64,000 nucleotides of DNA, taken from contig DLJQ01000025.1 of NCBI GenBank assembly GCA_002484335.1, positions 124,001 to 188,000 on the forward strand. Reading direction: 5' to 3'. Below, piece after piece: positions 63,831-64,000 of this stretch. Every line of letters starts with the position of its first letter. The stretch's first letter is position 1. This DNA is from Flavobacteriales bacterium UBA7612. GTDB taxonomy: Bacteria > Bacteroidota > Bacteroidia > Flavobacteriales > Weeksellaceae. The translations under genes were made by a program, and so were the position numbers. The notes below the pieces were generated by a model that saw nothing but the letters and a program-made list of their open reading frames with translations, was not told where the DNA came from and did no database searches.

Positions 63831-64000
63831 CTAATAGTTATTCAACTTAGAAAAAAAGTAGGTTAATGCTAATAAATCAGCACTTCCTCCAGGACTAATA
63901 TTTTTATCGATGCATAATGCATCAAAAATATTTAATTCCTTAATAATAGAATTGTTATTTTCATATATAGTAGGTTTAGATAAGATATTTAAAGCATGAT
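63831..64000 (-). CDS. Triphosphoribosyl-dephospho-CoA synthase (CitG/MdcB), C-terminal part only
   Basis: The last 56 codons of a minus-strand gene; the 5' part lies beyond 64000. The tail contains KNISPGGSADLLALTYFFSKL, the signature end of CitG/MdcB. These enzymes make the prosthetic group precursor of citrate lyase or malonate decarboxylase acyl carrier protein. With the convergent DASS transporter this suggests citrate or malonate use. CitG and MdcB cannot be told apart from this fragment. Confidence 0.85.
   Translation of the reverse strand, partial: HALNILSKPTIYENNNSIIKELNIFDALCIDKNISPGGSADLLALTYFFSKLNNY

Noticed and set aside
1..64000. tRNA, rRNA, insertion sequence, prophage or restriction genes
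   Set aside because: I looked through the intergenic gaps for tRNA-like T-arms and through coding regions for transposase, integrase or restriction motifs and recognised none.

Overview
The window is A+T-rich chromosomal DNA of a bacterium in the phylum Bacteroidota, class Flavobacteriia. The evidence is the gene content (DUF4296, DUF4271, DUF2520 and DUF2490 families, three TonB-dependent receptors with carboxypeptidase-like plug extensions, a RecF-DciA pair, a PheA/aminotransferase/TyrA/DAHP synthase-chorismate mutase operon) and the -7 promoter box TAnnTTTG in front of many genes. A Weeksellaceae-like organism would fit, but the genus cannot be fixed from sequence alone. No rRNA, tRNA, insertion sequence, prophage or CRISPR array was found.

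Layout. 1-2.9 kb: the end of a PepSY/flavodoxin/NADPH reductase fusion followed by apbE. 3.1-8.1 kb: csbD-like, recF, dciA-like, a YheT-like hydrolase, era and an ABC ATPase. 8.1-13.2 kb: the aromatic amino acid operon, preceded by a Phe/Tyr-rich leader peptide and an attenuator, and ending in rsgA. 13.2-18.8 kb: housekeeping genes (DUF4296/mannosyltransferase, DUF4271/hemD, recJ, rsmI, a thioredoxin). 18.9-27.7 kb: a siderophore-type TonB receptor with a DUF4198 partner, and an MFS/HlyD/TolC efflux operon divergent from an AraC regulator. 27.7-38.4 kb: ychF, a TonB receptor, DUF2520-kdsC-maf, nadD, DUF2490, a metallo-beta-lactamase-fold protein, and pth-rhodanese-DUF3820. 38.5-41.5 kb: a GshB-like ATP-grasp ligase translationally coupled to a QEGLA-motif (DUF1704) metallopeptidase fusion. 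42-46 kb: an APC amino-acid permease and a TonB receptor behind a SAM-I riboswitch. 46-52.1 kb: a JmjC/cupin protein and a two-gene operon for a 1491-residue surface protein and a small companion. 52.2-56.3 kb: a formyltransferase/NodB deacetylase pair, pabC-pabB and a membrane protein. 56.3-64 kb: a nitroreductase, an esterase, GNAT, DinB, mrp-nfu, DUF3108, a second DUF2490, a DASS anion transporter and the 3' end of a citG-like gene.

Three items deserve most attention. (1) A textbook-like phe attenuator (8100-8292), with promoter, aromatic-rich 28-codon leader, antiterminator segment and terminator, controls the aromatic operon. (2) A family of dispersed intergenic elements of 75-112 bp occurs in six full copies plus one fragment. 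Their terminal and internal palindromes differ in sequence but keep their complementarity, around a conserved, non-palindromic core. (3) A SAM-I riboswitch precedes a TonB receptor plus APC permease operon, which suggests methionine-linked uptake. The ATP-grasp/QEGLA pair is a candidate for an uncharacterised peptide or amide modification system.
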